This document shows, one piece after another, positions 1 to 7,366 of a stretch of 12,719 bases of DNA. Both the position numbers and the translations under genes were made by a program. Every line of letters begins with the position of its first letter. Position 1 is the first letter of the stretch. Under the pieces are notes generated by a model. That model saw nothing but the letters and a program-made list of their open reading frames with translations. It had not been told where the DNA came from and ran no database searches. Source of the DNA: Prevotella sp. UBA2755 (lineage in GTDB: Bacteria > Bacteroidota > Bacteroidia > Bacteroidales > Bacteroidaceae); the NCBI GenBank assembly GCA_002353225.1, contig DEJF01000023.1:7808-20526 (forward strand), written 5' to 3'.

Positions 1-665
1 GGACCATGAGTGGCACATATATAGTCAAGTTTAACGTCTGCTAACTTTTTCAAAGCATTCTGCACTGGAGTACCATACTTACCCACAATATTAGAATAGT
101 AACGTACCATCTCCAGCCAGAAAGTGTCACAATTAATCTGTTCATCGATGACACCACCGTTCAAGGCACCAAAGCAACCGAAGGCATCACCAGAGAAAAG
201 TACAGTGCCACAGAGTGTCACCATTGTCTCAGGCCAGTGTACCATGGGAGTCAGCACAAAATTCAAAGTATGACTTCCAAGTTCGATAGAATCACCGTTT
301 TTCACCTCCACAGTCCCCTCTGCGATACCATAAAAGCCTTCCATCATCTGAAAAGTCTTCTTATTACCAATAATCTGAATATCAGGATAGAACTTCTTAA
401 TCAAGGCAATAGAGCCACTATGGTCTGGCTCCATGTGATTGATTACCAAATAATCAATAGGACGTTCACCGATCACCTCATGTATATGTTCGAGGAACTG
501 GGTGAAAAAGTCTACCTCTACAGTATCTATCAGACACACTTTCTCATCATCAATCAGATATGAGTTATAACTCACGCCATTGGGAAGAGGCCATAAGCCT
601 TCAAACAACGATTTGTTACGGTCGTTGACACCCACATAATAGATTTTGTTTGTAATTTCTTGCAT
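1..665 (-). CDS. fprA: FprA-type flavodiiron protein (N-terminal part, cut by window edge)
   Basis: This is the first 221 residues of an A-type flavoprotein, a cytoplasmic enzyme that reduces O2 to water or NO to N2O and protects anaerobes. The visible part is the metallo-beta-lactamase-like diiron domain. The iron ligands expected for the family are all present: H77, E79, D81 and H82 in NHMEPDHSG, H143 in MVHWPET, D160 in FSGDAFG and H220 in ATHG at the edge. The flavodoxin domain that should follow lies beyond base 1, so the real gene is about 400 codons. The start is the ATG at 665-663, directly before the family-typical opening MQEITNKIYYVGVND. It lies 16 nt after the sugar kinase stop codon and has no TAnnTTTG box of its own in that gap, so co-transcription with the kinase is likely. 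The electron donor cannot be told from here. Confidence 0.93.
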   Translation of the reverse strand, partial: MQEITNKIYYVGVNDRNKSLFEGLWPLPNGVSYNSYLIDDEKVCLIDTVEVDFFTQFLEHIHEVIGERPIDYLVINHMEPDHSGSIALIKKFYPDIQIIGNKKTFQMMEGFYGIAEGTVEVKNGDSIELGSHTLNFVLTPMVHWPETMVTLCGTVLFSGDAFGCFGALNGGVIDEQINCDTFWLEMVRYYSNIVGKYGTPVQNALKKLADVKLDYICATHG

Positions 666-681
666 AATCGTATTGTATTTG

Positions 682-1644
682 TTATTCTTCCAAAGCCAAT
701 AATGCCTGTTCTAATTCTTGTTTCTTCTGTGCTCCAAACTCGGCAGACACATGGTTACTGATACTTCGGCAGCATTCTGAAGAAAATTCCAAAGCACATT
801 GTATCACACTATCCCATTGTGCCTCAGTAAGCCCGTTCTCTATCTCTTGATGCGTAATATTGTTTTTGATAAGTCCAAAGACAAAACCGGCATTAAAGTT
901 ATCACCCGCTCCAATAGTACTAACAGTTTTTGTTGCAAGGACAGGATACTGTTTACTGAAACCTTTTTCTGCCTTGACTTCTACAGGTTCTGCGGCATGA
1001 GTATATATGAAATTCTTGGTGTAGAATGAAATCTGAGAACGATACACTGAATCAGAATCGCCCTTTTTAAAGAGAATATCAAAATCCTCTGACGAGCCAC
1101 GAACTATATCGGCTAGTTCCAGATTCTCCAGCAGATTTGGGGTAATCTTCATGACCTCATGGCGATGCGAAGATCGGAAATTAACGTCATAATAGAGAAT
1201 TGCACCATGCTGACGGGCATAATCCAGAAAGGCATATACTTGTGGGCGTATCACTGGATTCAAAGCGAAGAAACTACCAAAAAGCACTATATCATCTGGC
1301 TGTATATCTGGATAGATATAATCAATACGGTCGTTAGGATGATCCTTGTAGAAAATATATTCCGCATCATTCTGTTCATTAAGGAAAGCAAGTGACAATG
1401 GCGACTTTGACTCGGGGTATACATTGATATTAGAGGCATCTACCCCATTCTTCTCCAGGAAACGGATAATATTACGTCCAACACGGTCATTACCTGTCTC
1501 ACTTATCATACTAGTAGGTACTCCCGAACGCCCCAACGAGACAACAGCATTGAAAGCACTCCCCCCAGGGACAGCACTGATAGGTTGCTCATCACGAAAG
1601 ATGATGTCTAACACAGTCTCACCGATACCTATTACTTTTCGCAT
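682..1644 (-). CDS. PfkB/ribokinase-family sugar kinase (fructokinase-like)
   Basis: The 320-residue product is an ATP-dependent sugar kinase of the PfkB family, close in length to fructokinases and 2-keto-3-deoxygluconate kinases. The substrate-side glycine motif PGGSAFN lies at residues 26-32 and the second signature, GAGDNFNAGF, at 245-254, with D248 as the expected catalytic base and GAGD as the anion hole. The N-terminus MRKVIGIGETVLDI fits the first beta strand of the fold. I chose the ATG at 1644-1642; an in-frame TTG at 1665 would put the start inside the -7 promoter box (1663-1670), so it cannot be the real start. The leader would then be only about a dozen nucleotides. The gene is first in a likely operon with the flavodiiron gene. 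Fructose is the commonest substrate for proteins of this look, but that is inference; nothing next to it is a sugar-specific partner. Confidence 0.9.
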   Translation of the reverse strand: MRKVIGIGETVLDIIFRDEQPISAVPGGSAFNAVVSLGRSGVPTSMISETGNDRVGRNIIRFLEKNGVDASNINVYPESKSPLSLAFLNEQNDAEYIFYKDHPNDRIDYIYPDIQPDDIVLFGSFFALNPVIRPQVYAFLDYARQHGAILYYDVNFRSSHRHEVMKITPNLLENLELADIVRGSSEDFDILFKKGDSDSVYRSQISFYTKNFIYTHAAEPVEVKAEKGFSKQYPVLATKTVSTIGAGDNFNAGFVFGLIKNNITHQEIENGLTEAQWDSVIQCALEFSSECCRSISNHVSAEFGAQKKQELEQALLALEE

Positions 1645-1660
1645 AGTTACTAGAATTTCG

Positions 1661-1702
1661 TGCAAAGATACAACTATTTTTCAAAAATACGTTATCTTTG
1701 CA
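1661..1702. promoter_or_regulatory. Divergent overlapping promoters for the kinase and M16 peptidase
   Basis: TGCAAAGATA at 1661-1670 and TATCTTTGCA at 1693-1702 form a perfect 10-bp inverted repeat with a 22-nt spacer. Each arm contains a Bacteroidetes -7 box (TATCTTTG), one reading left toward the kinase (1670-1663) and one reading right toward the peptidase (1693-1700). The position where each promoter's -33 box would be expected falls at or inside the other's -7 box, and I see no good TTTG there in either direction. Assignment as promoters rests on box match and position; the mutual-exclusion idea is inference. Confidence 0.75.
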
Positions 1703-1708
1703 CCTGAA

Positions 1709-2920
1709 ATGACGAAATATAACATACATACGCTGGATAATGGCTTACGCGTGATTCATCTGCCATCTTCTTCGTCTGTCGTATACTGCGGCATTGGCAT
1801 CAAGGCAGGCTCACGTCATGAGGTTGGTGGAGAGGAAGGCATTGCCCATTTCTGTGAACATGTCACCTTTAAAGGAACAACTCAACGCTCTGCATTGCAG
1901 ATTCTCAATTGTCTGGAGAGTGTAGGAGGCGATTTGAATGCCTTTACTAATAAAGAGGACACTGTTTTCTATGCGGCTATCCTCAAAGAACATTTACCAC
2001 GTGCCGTCGACTTGCTGACGGACATCGTATTCAATAGCACCTACCCAGACCAGGAGATTACGCATGAAGTGGATGTTATATGCGATGAAATCGAGAGTTA
2101 TAATGATTCACCTGCAGAACTGATATATGATGAGTTTGAGAACATGCTCTTTAAAGGACATCCTTTAGGACATAATATATTAGGTTCCCGTGAACTGGTC
2201 AAGACATTCACATCTGCACATGCCCAATACTTCACGAATCGCTATTATCGCCCTGATAATGCCATTTTCTTTGCGTATGGTGATATTGATTTCAATAAAT
2301 TGGTGTATTTATTAGAGAATAAGAAAATCATAAAGCAGACAACAACTGTCCCCATTCCTGTTTCCACACCTGTCAATTCAGTTCAAAACCGCCCTGAGAC
2401 TCATCATCAGGCTCATGTCATGCTGGGGGCACGAACTTTTGATTTCAATGACCCACGCAGAATGCCACTTTATCTGCTGAACAATATATTAGGAGGTCCA
2501 GGCATGAATGCACGACTGAATCTTTCGCTGAGAGAGAAGCACGGACTGGTATATACAGTGGAGAGTACTATGGCAACTTATAGTGATACTGGGGTATGGT
2601 CTGTATATTTCGGTTGCGACCATCATGATGTGAAACGTTGTCTGCAACTAGTCCATCGGGAACTTGACCGTATGGTGCAAAATCCGTTATCAGAGCGACA
2701 ACTAAATGCTGCTAAACACCAGTTAAAAGGTCAAATTGCCATTGCTTGTGATAATCGTGAGCAGTTCGCCCTCGATTTTGCTAAGAGTTTTCTGCACTAT
2801 GACAAAGAACGTGATATAGAAACACTCTTCCAACAAATCGATGCCATTACAACAGAGCAACTATTACTGGTAGCACAAACATGTTTTGCCCCAAGCCAAC
2901 TACAATTATTGGTATTATAG
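1709..2920 (+). CDS. M16-family zinc peptidase (pitrilysin / processing-peptidase type)
   Basis: The 403-residue product is a single-chain-length M16 metallopeptidase like those related to YmxG/PqqL and the mitochondrial processing peptidase. The inverted zinc motif HFCEH gives H47, E50 and H51, and E127 in DVICDEI lies 76 residues after H51, exactly the HxxEH-X(69-77)-E spacing of active members; E120 is the additional conserved acid. The C-terminal half carries the second M16 fold, including the GGPGMNARLNLSLREKHGLVY region typical of the family. It has no signal peptide, so it is predicted to be cytoplasmic, where such enzymes degrade or process peptides; the substrate is unknown. The start at ATG 1709 begins the conserved YNIHTLDNGLRVI opening; the reading frame stays open upstream only because it crosses the kinase gene. 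The -7 box ends 8 nt before the ATG, so the mRNA is probably nearly leaderless. The stop TAG directly abuts the stop of the convergent sigma gene. Confidence 0.92.
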   Translation: MTKYNIHTLDNGLRVIHLPSSSSVVYCGIGIKAGSRHEVGGEEGIAHFCEHVTFKGTTQRSALQILNCLESVGGDLNAFTNKEDTVFYAAILKEHLPRAVDLLTDIVFNSTYPDQEITHEVDVICDEIESYNDSPAELIYDEFENMLFKGHPLGHNILGSRELVKTFTSAHAQYFTNRYYRPDNAIFFAYGDIDFNKLVYLLENKKIIKQTTTVPIPVSTPVNSVQNRPETHHQAHVMLGARTFDFNDPRRMPLYLLNNILGGPGMNARLNLSLREKHGLVYTVESTMATYSDTGVWSVYFGCDHHDVKRCLQLVHRELDRMVQNPLSERQLNAAKHQLKGQIAIACDNREQFALDFAKSFLHYDKERDIETLFQQIDAITTEQLLLVAQTCFAPSQLQLLVL

Positions 2921-3421
2921 TTATATACAAATTTTAAGATGTTGACGGACGACCTTCCGAGCCTGTCCTAAGCGATTCTCCACTTTCTTATAATTGATAT
3001 TAAGTTCCTTGGAAATCTCGCTGACTTTCATACCATCATAGATATGAAGACGATAGACTTTCCGACATTCCTCTGGCAATCGAGCCAGAGAATACTCCAT
3101 TCGCTCTATAATTTGTTGAGCAGAAAAAACAGATTCTATAGTGTCTGCTGTGTCAGCACTACGATGAATATAATGCTCATATTCCTCATAAACGTGATGA
3201 CGGCGATAATAGTCTGCCACTATGTGATGAACCATGGTGTACACCAGGTTGGGCAATGTCTGTTCAGCAATCAACTGACAACCATCCAGCAGACGGAGAA
3301 AAAGGTCCTGAACCATGTCTTGAGCCTCTTCCCTATCGTTGATGCGCATCGTGATGAAATGGATGATTTCATCACGATGGCAACGATAATAATCTGCTAT
3401 AATAATAGTAGGATTATTCAT
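2921..3421 (-). CDS. ECF-family RNA polymerase sigma factor
   Basis: The 166-residue product has the two domains of an extracytoplasmic-function sigma-70 factor. Region 2 spans about residues 8-75, with the core-binding helix EEAQDMVQDLFLRLL at 31-45. Region 4 spans about 105-162, with LARLPEECRKVYRLH followed by a helix-turn-helix, KVSEISKELNINYKKVENRL. The chosen ATG at 3421-3419 lies inside the last codons of the GH43 gene, with an 8-nt overlap; an AGAAGG sequence 7-8 nt upstream is a rare good ribosome-binding site for this genome type and supports this start over the upstream ATGs. Overlap and coupling place it as the last gene of the xylanase operon. No anti-sigma gene (FecR or zinc-finger type) lies next to it; the neighbour is the convergent M16 peptidase. 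Its target promoters cannot be read from the window. Confidence 0.9.
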   Translation of the reverse strand: MNNPTIIIADYYRCHRDEIIHFITMRINDREEAQDMVQDLFLRLLDGCQLIAEQTLPNLVYTMVHHIVADYYRRHHVYEEYEHYIHRSADTADTIESVFSAQQIIERMEYSLARLPEECRKVYRLHIYDGMKVSEISKELNINYKKVENRLGQARKVVRQHLKICI

Positions 3422-4421
3422 TAACAACCTTCTGGATTGTCCCATCCTCATTATAGAACAAGCGCTGTACCTTCAGACTACGCAAATGCGTTATATCATT
3501 GGAGGGTACACAATCATGATAGAACAGATACCACTGCCCCTTATACTCCACAATACTATGGTGGGTAGTCCAACCTACAACAGGATCAAGGATAACTCCC
3601 TGATAAGTAAATGGCCCATAAGGATTGTCTCCGATTCCATAACAAAGGAAATGACTATCACCGGTAGAATAAGAGAAATAGTATTTCCCATTATACTTAT
3701 GCAACCAAGAAGCCTCAAAGAAACGATGCGGATCACCAGCCTTCAAGGGTTCGCCGTTCTTGTCGAGGATGACTACAGAACGTGGAGCCTCTGCAAACTG
3801 CATGACATCGTCACTCATACGGACAACGAAACTCGACAAGGCTGGAACATCTGCTGGCGCATAGAGTTGTGTCTTCTTGTCAGCGGCAGGACCAAGGTCT
3901 ATACCTTCTTTCAGCAACTTAGCAGGTGCCTGATACCACTGTAACTGTCCTCCCCAAAGTCCTCCAAAGTAGCAGTATATCTCTCCATCATCATCTTTAA
4001 ACACACAAGGGTCAATAGAGAAAGAACCACGGATAGGTTTCTCCTGAGGGATAAAAGGACCTTCAGGTTTCTCAGCAACAGCAACTCCCAGATGGAAGAC
4101 ACCATTATAGTCCTTGGCAGAGAAAATAAGGTAGTATTTACCATCTTTCTCCACTACATCATTATCCCACATCTGCTTCTCTGCCCATGCAACATCCTTG
4201 ACATCAAGGATAACACCATGGTCTGTAGCCTCATCGTTCTCAACATCATTAAATGAGAGTACATGATAGTCCTTCATTTGAAAATGACCACCATCATCAT
4301 CAAAGGCATGTCCTGCTTCACGGTCGTGAGAAGGATAGATGTACAATTTGTTGTTAAACACATTGGCTGAAGGGTCAGCCATGTAATCACTCGGAAATAA
4401 ATAACGTGGTAATTTTGCCAT
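3414..4421 (-). CDS. xynB: GH43 glycoside hydrolase (beta-xylosidase / arabinofuranosidase)
   Basis: The 335-residue product is a single-domain family 43 five-bladed beta-propeller enzyme with no signal peptide, so it is expected in the cytoplasm acting on imported xylo-oligosaccharides. The three catalytic carboxylates expected for GH43 can be placed: general base D16 in YMADPSANVF, the pKa modulator D137 in SIDPCVFKDDDG, and general acid E236 in FFEASWLHKYNGKYYFSYS. The length fits a catalytic domain alone, without a C-terminal beta-sandwich. It starts 20 nt after the GH10 stop, and its 3' end overlaps the sigma gene start, so it sits inside an operon. The gene order symporter, GH10, GH43 matches what I recall of the Prevotella bryantii xynD-xynA-xynB cluster, hence the symbol. 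Xylosidase, exoxylanase and arabinofuranosidase activities cannot be separated by sequence inspection. Confidence 0.9.
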   Translation of the reverse strand: MAKLPRYLFPSDYMADPSANVFNNKLYIYPSHDREAGHAFDDDGGHFQMKDYHVLSFNDVENDEATDHGVILDVKDVAWAEKQMWDNDVVEKDGKYYLIFSAKDYNGVFHLGVAVAEKPEGPFIPQEKPIRGSFSIDPCVFKDDDGEIYCYFGGLWGGQLQWYQAPAKLLKEGIDLGPAADKKTQLYAPADVPALSSFVVRMSDDVMQFAEAPRSVVILDKNGEPLKAGDPHRFFEASWLHKYNGKYYFSYSTGDSHFLCYGIGDNPYGPFTYQGVILDPVVGWTTHHSIVEYKGQWYLFYHDCVPSNDITHLRSLKVQRLFYNEDGTIQKVVNE

Positions 4422-4441
4422 AGTCAGTAGTTGTTTAAATA

Positions 4442-5647
4442 TTATTTTACTAAATTAACCAGTTTCTGTATAAATGACTTTGGATTATTCTGTCGGTCAA
4501 ACAGTGTGGCATAGTCTGTTCGTCCTTTAATAGGAAAGTCATTACGCCATGAGATTGCATCGTTTAAACACCAGAAATTGACACGCTGGATATCTTTATG
4601 ATGACGCAATAGCATCTGATAGAAACTTACCCAGAATTGTACTATCTCTTCCTCTTTCTCTTTTGTCAGCCCATTCTTGAAAGGATCCATCTCTGGGCGA
4701 TAGGCAAACTTATCACTGATATTGGCACCAGAGAATCCATAAGGATTAGGTAACACTGTTAAATCAAGTTCTGTGAAAGCGGTTGGGATACCCAACGCGG
4801 CTATTGTGTTGATCGCATGTTCATATTCTTGAATATAGTTGTTGTCTTCTAATACCATATGCCCCTGCATACCAATCGCATTGACTGGCAGACCTTGTTT
4901 CAGCAACGGACGGAAGAAATCTGCTACACCCTCCACCTTCTTGGCTTTATTCATGGAAAAATCTTGATAATACAGTTCTACACTTGGATCTGCTTCATGA
5001 GCATATTGGAAGGCAAGGGGAATATAGTCAGTCCCCAAAATCTGATAGAACAGGCTGTTTCTGGGTGTACCATCGTCCTCAAACGCCTCATTGACAACAT
5101 CCCAGGCATCCACACGTCCCTTGAAATGATTAACAATAGTGTAAATATGCTCACGAATACGTTTCTTCAGAACCTCAGGAGACACTAAATTACCCTTGTC
5201 ATCATAGTGAAACCAAGGAGCACATTGGGAATGCCAAATCAGACAATGCCCCAATACTTTCAGTCCGGCTGCCTTTGCCTTGTCTACAAACTTATCAGCA
5301 AGAGTGAAATCATAAACACCTTCTTTGGGGTGAATAACCTCGCATTTCATGCAATTTTCAGCAACCACCCAGTTAAAGTTCTTTACAATAATAGACCAAT
5401 CAGATGTCTGGTCATTGCTGATATGTCCAGTTACATCAAATGAGTTTTCCCCACTTTTATCTGCTTCCACCTGCCATTGATTAACACTGACACCCGTATA
5501 CCAATAATTACGATATGCCTCACACAATGTGTTTCCAGATGAGTTGAGGCAGCATTGCCCATCCTCGCTTCGCAGTGAGGATTGAGCAAATACTACTTCA
5601 GAAAAAATCACTGAAAACAATACAACTACTAACCTAAGAATCTTCAT
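4442..5647 (-). CDS. xynA: GH10 endo-1,4-beta-xylanase, secreted
   Basis: The 401-residue product is a retaining family 10 xylanase that cuts the xylan backbone. Residues 1-21 form a signal peptide (MKILRL, then a hydrophobic core ending EVVFA before Q22) with no lipobox, so the mature enzyme should be periplasmic or exported. Residues 23-50 are a short cysteine-containing lead (C32, C33, C42), then the TIM barrel: FNWVVAENCMK at 91-101, WHSQCAPWF at 139-147, acid/base E187 in DVVNEAF, GMQGH at 259-263, nucleophile E293 in FTELDL, and the closing SWRNDFP and LFDRQNNPKSF motifs. One oddity is YYQDFSM at 226-232, where most family members have a sequence near NDYN. No carbohydrate-binding module is fused. 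It lies 36 nt after the symporter stop and 20 nt before the GH43 start, in one operon. Confidence 0.95.
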   Translation of the reverse strand: MKILRLVVVLFSVIFSEVVFAQSSLRSEDGQCCLNSSGNTLCEAYRNYWYTGVSVNQWQVEADKSGENSFDVTGHISNDQTSDWSIIVKNFNWVVAENCMKCEVIHPKEGVYDFTLADKFVDKAKAAGLKVLGHCLIWHSQCAPWFHYDDKGNLVSPEVLKKRIREHIYTIVNHFKGRVDAWDVVNEAFEDDGTPRNSLFYQILGTDYIPLAFQYAHEADPSVELYYQDFSMNKAKKVEGVADFFRPLLKQGLPVNAIGMQGHMVLEDNNYIQEYEHAINTIAALGIPTAFTELDLTVLPNPYGFSGANISDKFAYRPEMDPFKNGLTKEKEEEIVQFWVSFYQMLLRHHKDIQRVNFWCLNDAISWRNDFPIKGRTDYATLFDRQNNPKSFIQKLVNLVK

Positions 5648-5683
5648 AATTAATCAAATGTCTTATGTCTGCTGATAAAAAAA

Positions 5684-7189
5684 TTATTGTACATGAATGT
5701 TTCGCCGCCGAGCCGCTAACTCTGACTGCATTTTTACATTATACGCTTTATTAATCGGATAGAAGAGCAATGCTACAACACCGATACAAAAGAGGAAAGC
5801 CGGAACTATGGAACTTACGAGACGAATACCTTCTGTTACCGTCGTCGACTGCATTCCGTTCTGACCTGACGCATGGCCGAAACACGAGAGGATAACTCCT
5901 GCCAAAGCACCACCTAAACCAAGTCCTGTCTTTAAGGCAAATGACATACCAGAGAAACAGAACCCTGTTGCACGACGATGACTGACATACTCTACATGAT
6001 CCGCCACATCGCCTATCATTGCCCACAACAATGGAATCGTAGGAGCATATGCTAAGGACTTGAAGAAACAAAGTCCAAAGATAAAACTGATATCTACTGG
6101 CGATGGCATATAGAACATGGCTGTAAAAAGTGCTGTAAGTGACAGACACACGATAAAAGTCTGCTTCTTACCAAACTTATTAGCCAGATATTCTGACAAT
6201 AAAATAATACCCATCAACTGAGTACTGGCTCCCAACATATTGAATAAAGAGAAACCAATAGAATAGGCATCTGACGGATCATCAGCAATCAGATTAAAAC
6301 ATTGCAAAATAGAGAACCAAATTCCCGTTCCCTCATGACTTACATCTGTCAGCCCTATCATTCCAAGGAAATCGAATAAAGATCTCTGATCAATATTGTG
6401 TTGGAAATAATAATTCATAGATGCTCCCCACATTGATATCGTAATGAAAATAAACAATACCAAAACAAACATCGCACGCCATGGAATACTTGACAATGTG
6501 CTAGAAATGTCTTCCTTCAAACTGATGGTTTGTGTAGGAGGAGGCTGAATACGCTCACGAGCCGATAAGAATGTGATCATTAGAAAAACAAATGCAATGA
6601 TGGCAAATAGTATAATTGTCGTCGTCCAACCCTGAGACATATCACCCTCACTACCTCCAAACTTATTGACTAAAGGGAGGGTCATTCCTTGAACGAAAAA
6701 TTGTGCAAGACTGACTGCAATAAAACGAATAGCATTAATACTTGTACGCTCTTGAATATTAGCCGTCATGACACCACCTAAAGAAGAATAAGAAATCGTG
6801 TTAAACGCGTACATTACTATTAATAATATGAATGAAATTGTCGCATAGAATGCTACCAACCATTTTTCCTCTATACCTGGATTATAGAAAGCAAGTACAT
6901 AGAACACGCAGAATGGCAATGCCGTCCATAACAACCATGGACGATATTTGCCCCAACGGGTATTCGTCCGGTCGCAGAGAACACCTACTATAGGGTCAAC
7001 TAACGCACCAGATAGGCATGCAATAAGAAAAACGGTACCAGCCACAGCACCCTCCAAGCCAAAAACATCGGTATAAAACTTCAATTGGAAGATCATCATC
7101 ATCTGGAACACCAGATTGGCTGCGACATCTCCCAAAGAGTAACCGACTTTTTCGCCGAATGACAATTTTTGTGACTGAAAATCCTTCAT
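5684..7189 (-). CDS. xynD: GPH-family sugar:cation symporter, first gene of xylanase operon
   Basis: The 501-residue product is an inner-membrane transporter of the glycoside-pentoside-hexuronide:cation symporter family (MelB/XynP type) with about 12 membrane segments. The N-terminal hallmark KLSFGEKVGYSLGDVAANL is followed by FYTDVFGL and by DPIVGVLCDRTNTRWGKYRPW, with D65, D73 and R83 in the family's conserved loop. Linked to xylanase genes, its likely load is xylo-oligosaccharides or pentosides. Compared with the second symporter in the window it holds about 40 extra residues at 268-308, between the TM7 and TM8 regions. The ATG at 7189 is the first codon of the typical N-terminus. It is transcribed leftward from a TAATTTTG box at 7227-7220, with the direct-repeat operator upstream. 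The symbol follows the Prevotella bryantii gene from memory. Confidence 0.9.
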   Translation of the reverse strand: MKDFQSQKLSFGEKVGYSLGDVAANLVFQMMMIFQLKFYTDVFGLEGAVAGTVFLIACLSGALVDPIVGVLCDRTNTRWGKYRPWLLWTALPFCVFYVLAFYNPGIEEKWLVAFYATISFILLIVMYAFNTISYSSLGGVMTANIQERTSINAIRFIAVSLAQFFVQGMTLPLVNKFGGSEGDMSQGWTTTIILFAIIAFVFLMITFLSARERIQPPPTQTISLKEDISSTLSSIPWRAMFVLVLFIFITISMWGASMNYYFQHNIDQRSLFDFLGMIGLTDVSHEGTGIWFSILQCFNLIADDPSDAYSIGFSLFNMLGASTQLMGIILLSEYLANKFGKKQTFIVCLSLTALFTAMFYMPSPVDISFIFGLCFFKSLAYAPTIPLLWAMIGDVADHVEYVSHRRATGFCFSGMSFALKTGLGLGGALAGVILSCFGHASGQNGMQSTTVTEGIRLVSSIVPAFLFCIGVVALLFYPINKAYNVKMQSELAARRRNIHVQ

Positions 7190-7219
7190 CGCATTTTAAT
7201 CATTACGTATTTTCTGCTG

Positions 7220-7227
7220 CAAAATTA
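7220..7227 (-). promoter_or_regulatory. -7 box of the xylanase operon promoter
   Basis: On the minus strand this reads TAATTTTG followed by CA, matching the Bacteroidetes TAnnTTTG element, 30 nt upstream of the symporter ATG. There is no TTTG at the usual 19-21 nt upstream (about 7247-7250); the nearest such motif is too close, at 7239-7242. The missing -33 box together with the adjacent direct repeat suggests an activator-dependent promoter. Confidence 0.7.
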
Positions 7228-7255
7228 ATACTTTCTTCCAAAACTTTAATTACAA

Positions 7256-7287
7256 TTTGTTACAGAAAGGTATCATTTTTGTTTCAT
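7256..7287. promoter_or_regulatory. Direct-repeat operator candidate, copy 1
   Basis: TTTGTTACA (7256-7264), 13 unrelated nt, then TTTGTTTCAT (7278-7287) give a direct repeat with a 22-bp period, about two helical turns. Read on the minus strand it ends exactly 28 bp before the -7 box of the xylanase operon. The same 32-bp arrangement, with the same 28-bp distance, occurs at 10844-10875 before the second symporter. Direct repeats of this spacing are typical of AraC-type or hybrid two-component activators; a XynR-like protein is the natural candidate but is not encoded here. Confidence 0.65.
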
Positions 7288-7308
7288 GCCTAGTGAAAAT
7301 AGCGCTTT

Positions 7309-7342
7309 TTTGGTGTTTTTATCACTTTTTTTTATATTTTTG
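7309..7342 (+). promoter_or_regulatory. Promoter of the esterase gene
   Basis: TATTTTTG at 7335-7342, followed by CA, fits the TAnnTTTG -7 element. A TTTG at 7309-7312 could be the -33 box, but the 22-nt spacer is slightly long. The box lies 24 nt upstream of the chosen ATG at 7367, leaving a leader of about 15-20 nt. The direct-repeat operator ends 47 bp upstream of this box, so it may act in both directions. Confidence 0.6.
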
Positions 7343-7366
7343 CATCAAATCAATAATATATATAAG

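Noticed and set aside
609..650. TTTGTTACG and TTTTGTTTG resembling the xylan operator
   Set aside because: Located inside the flavodiiron coding sequence, with mismatches and wrong spacing, and not before a promoter box.
1645..1665. Seven extra N-terminal residues of the sugar kinase from a TTG at 1665
   Set aside because: The TTG is part of the -7 promoter box, so it would not be in the mRNA; the kinase fold starts at ATG 1644.
1424..1708. Long N-terminal extension of the M16 peptidase
   Set aside because: It is antisense to the kinase coding region and shows no family similarity; the conserved peptidase begins at 1709 just after a promoter box.
3422..3451. Sigma factor start at ATG 3451 or the ATG at 3445
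   Set aside because: The extra residues are not typical of ECF sigma factors, and the ATG at 3421 has a good ribosome-binding site and fits operon overlap.
5751..6149. Open frame of 132 codons inside the first symporter gene on the same strand
   Set aside because: It is a shifted-frame shadow of the symporter with no recognisable domain and an implausible cysteine- and serine-rich composition.
7291..7326. Inverted repeat AGTGA / TCACT around the T-rich stretch before the esterase
   Set aside because: Only five clean base pairs with a 25-nt spacer in AT-rich DNA; not distinguishable from chance.
7286..7366. N-terminal extension of the esterase from the in-frame ATG at 7286
   Set aside because: This ATG lies inside the direct-repeat operator and upstream of the -7 box at 7335-7342; the signal peptide starts at 7367.
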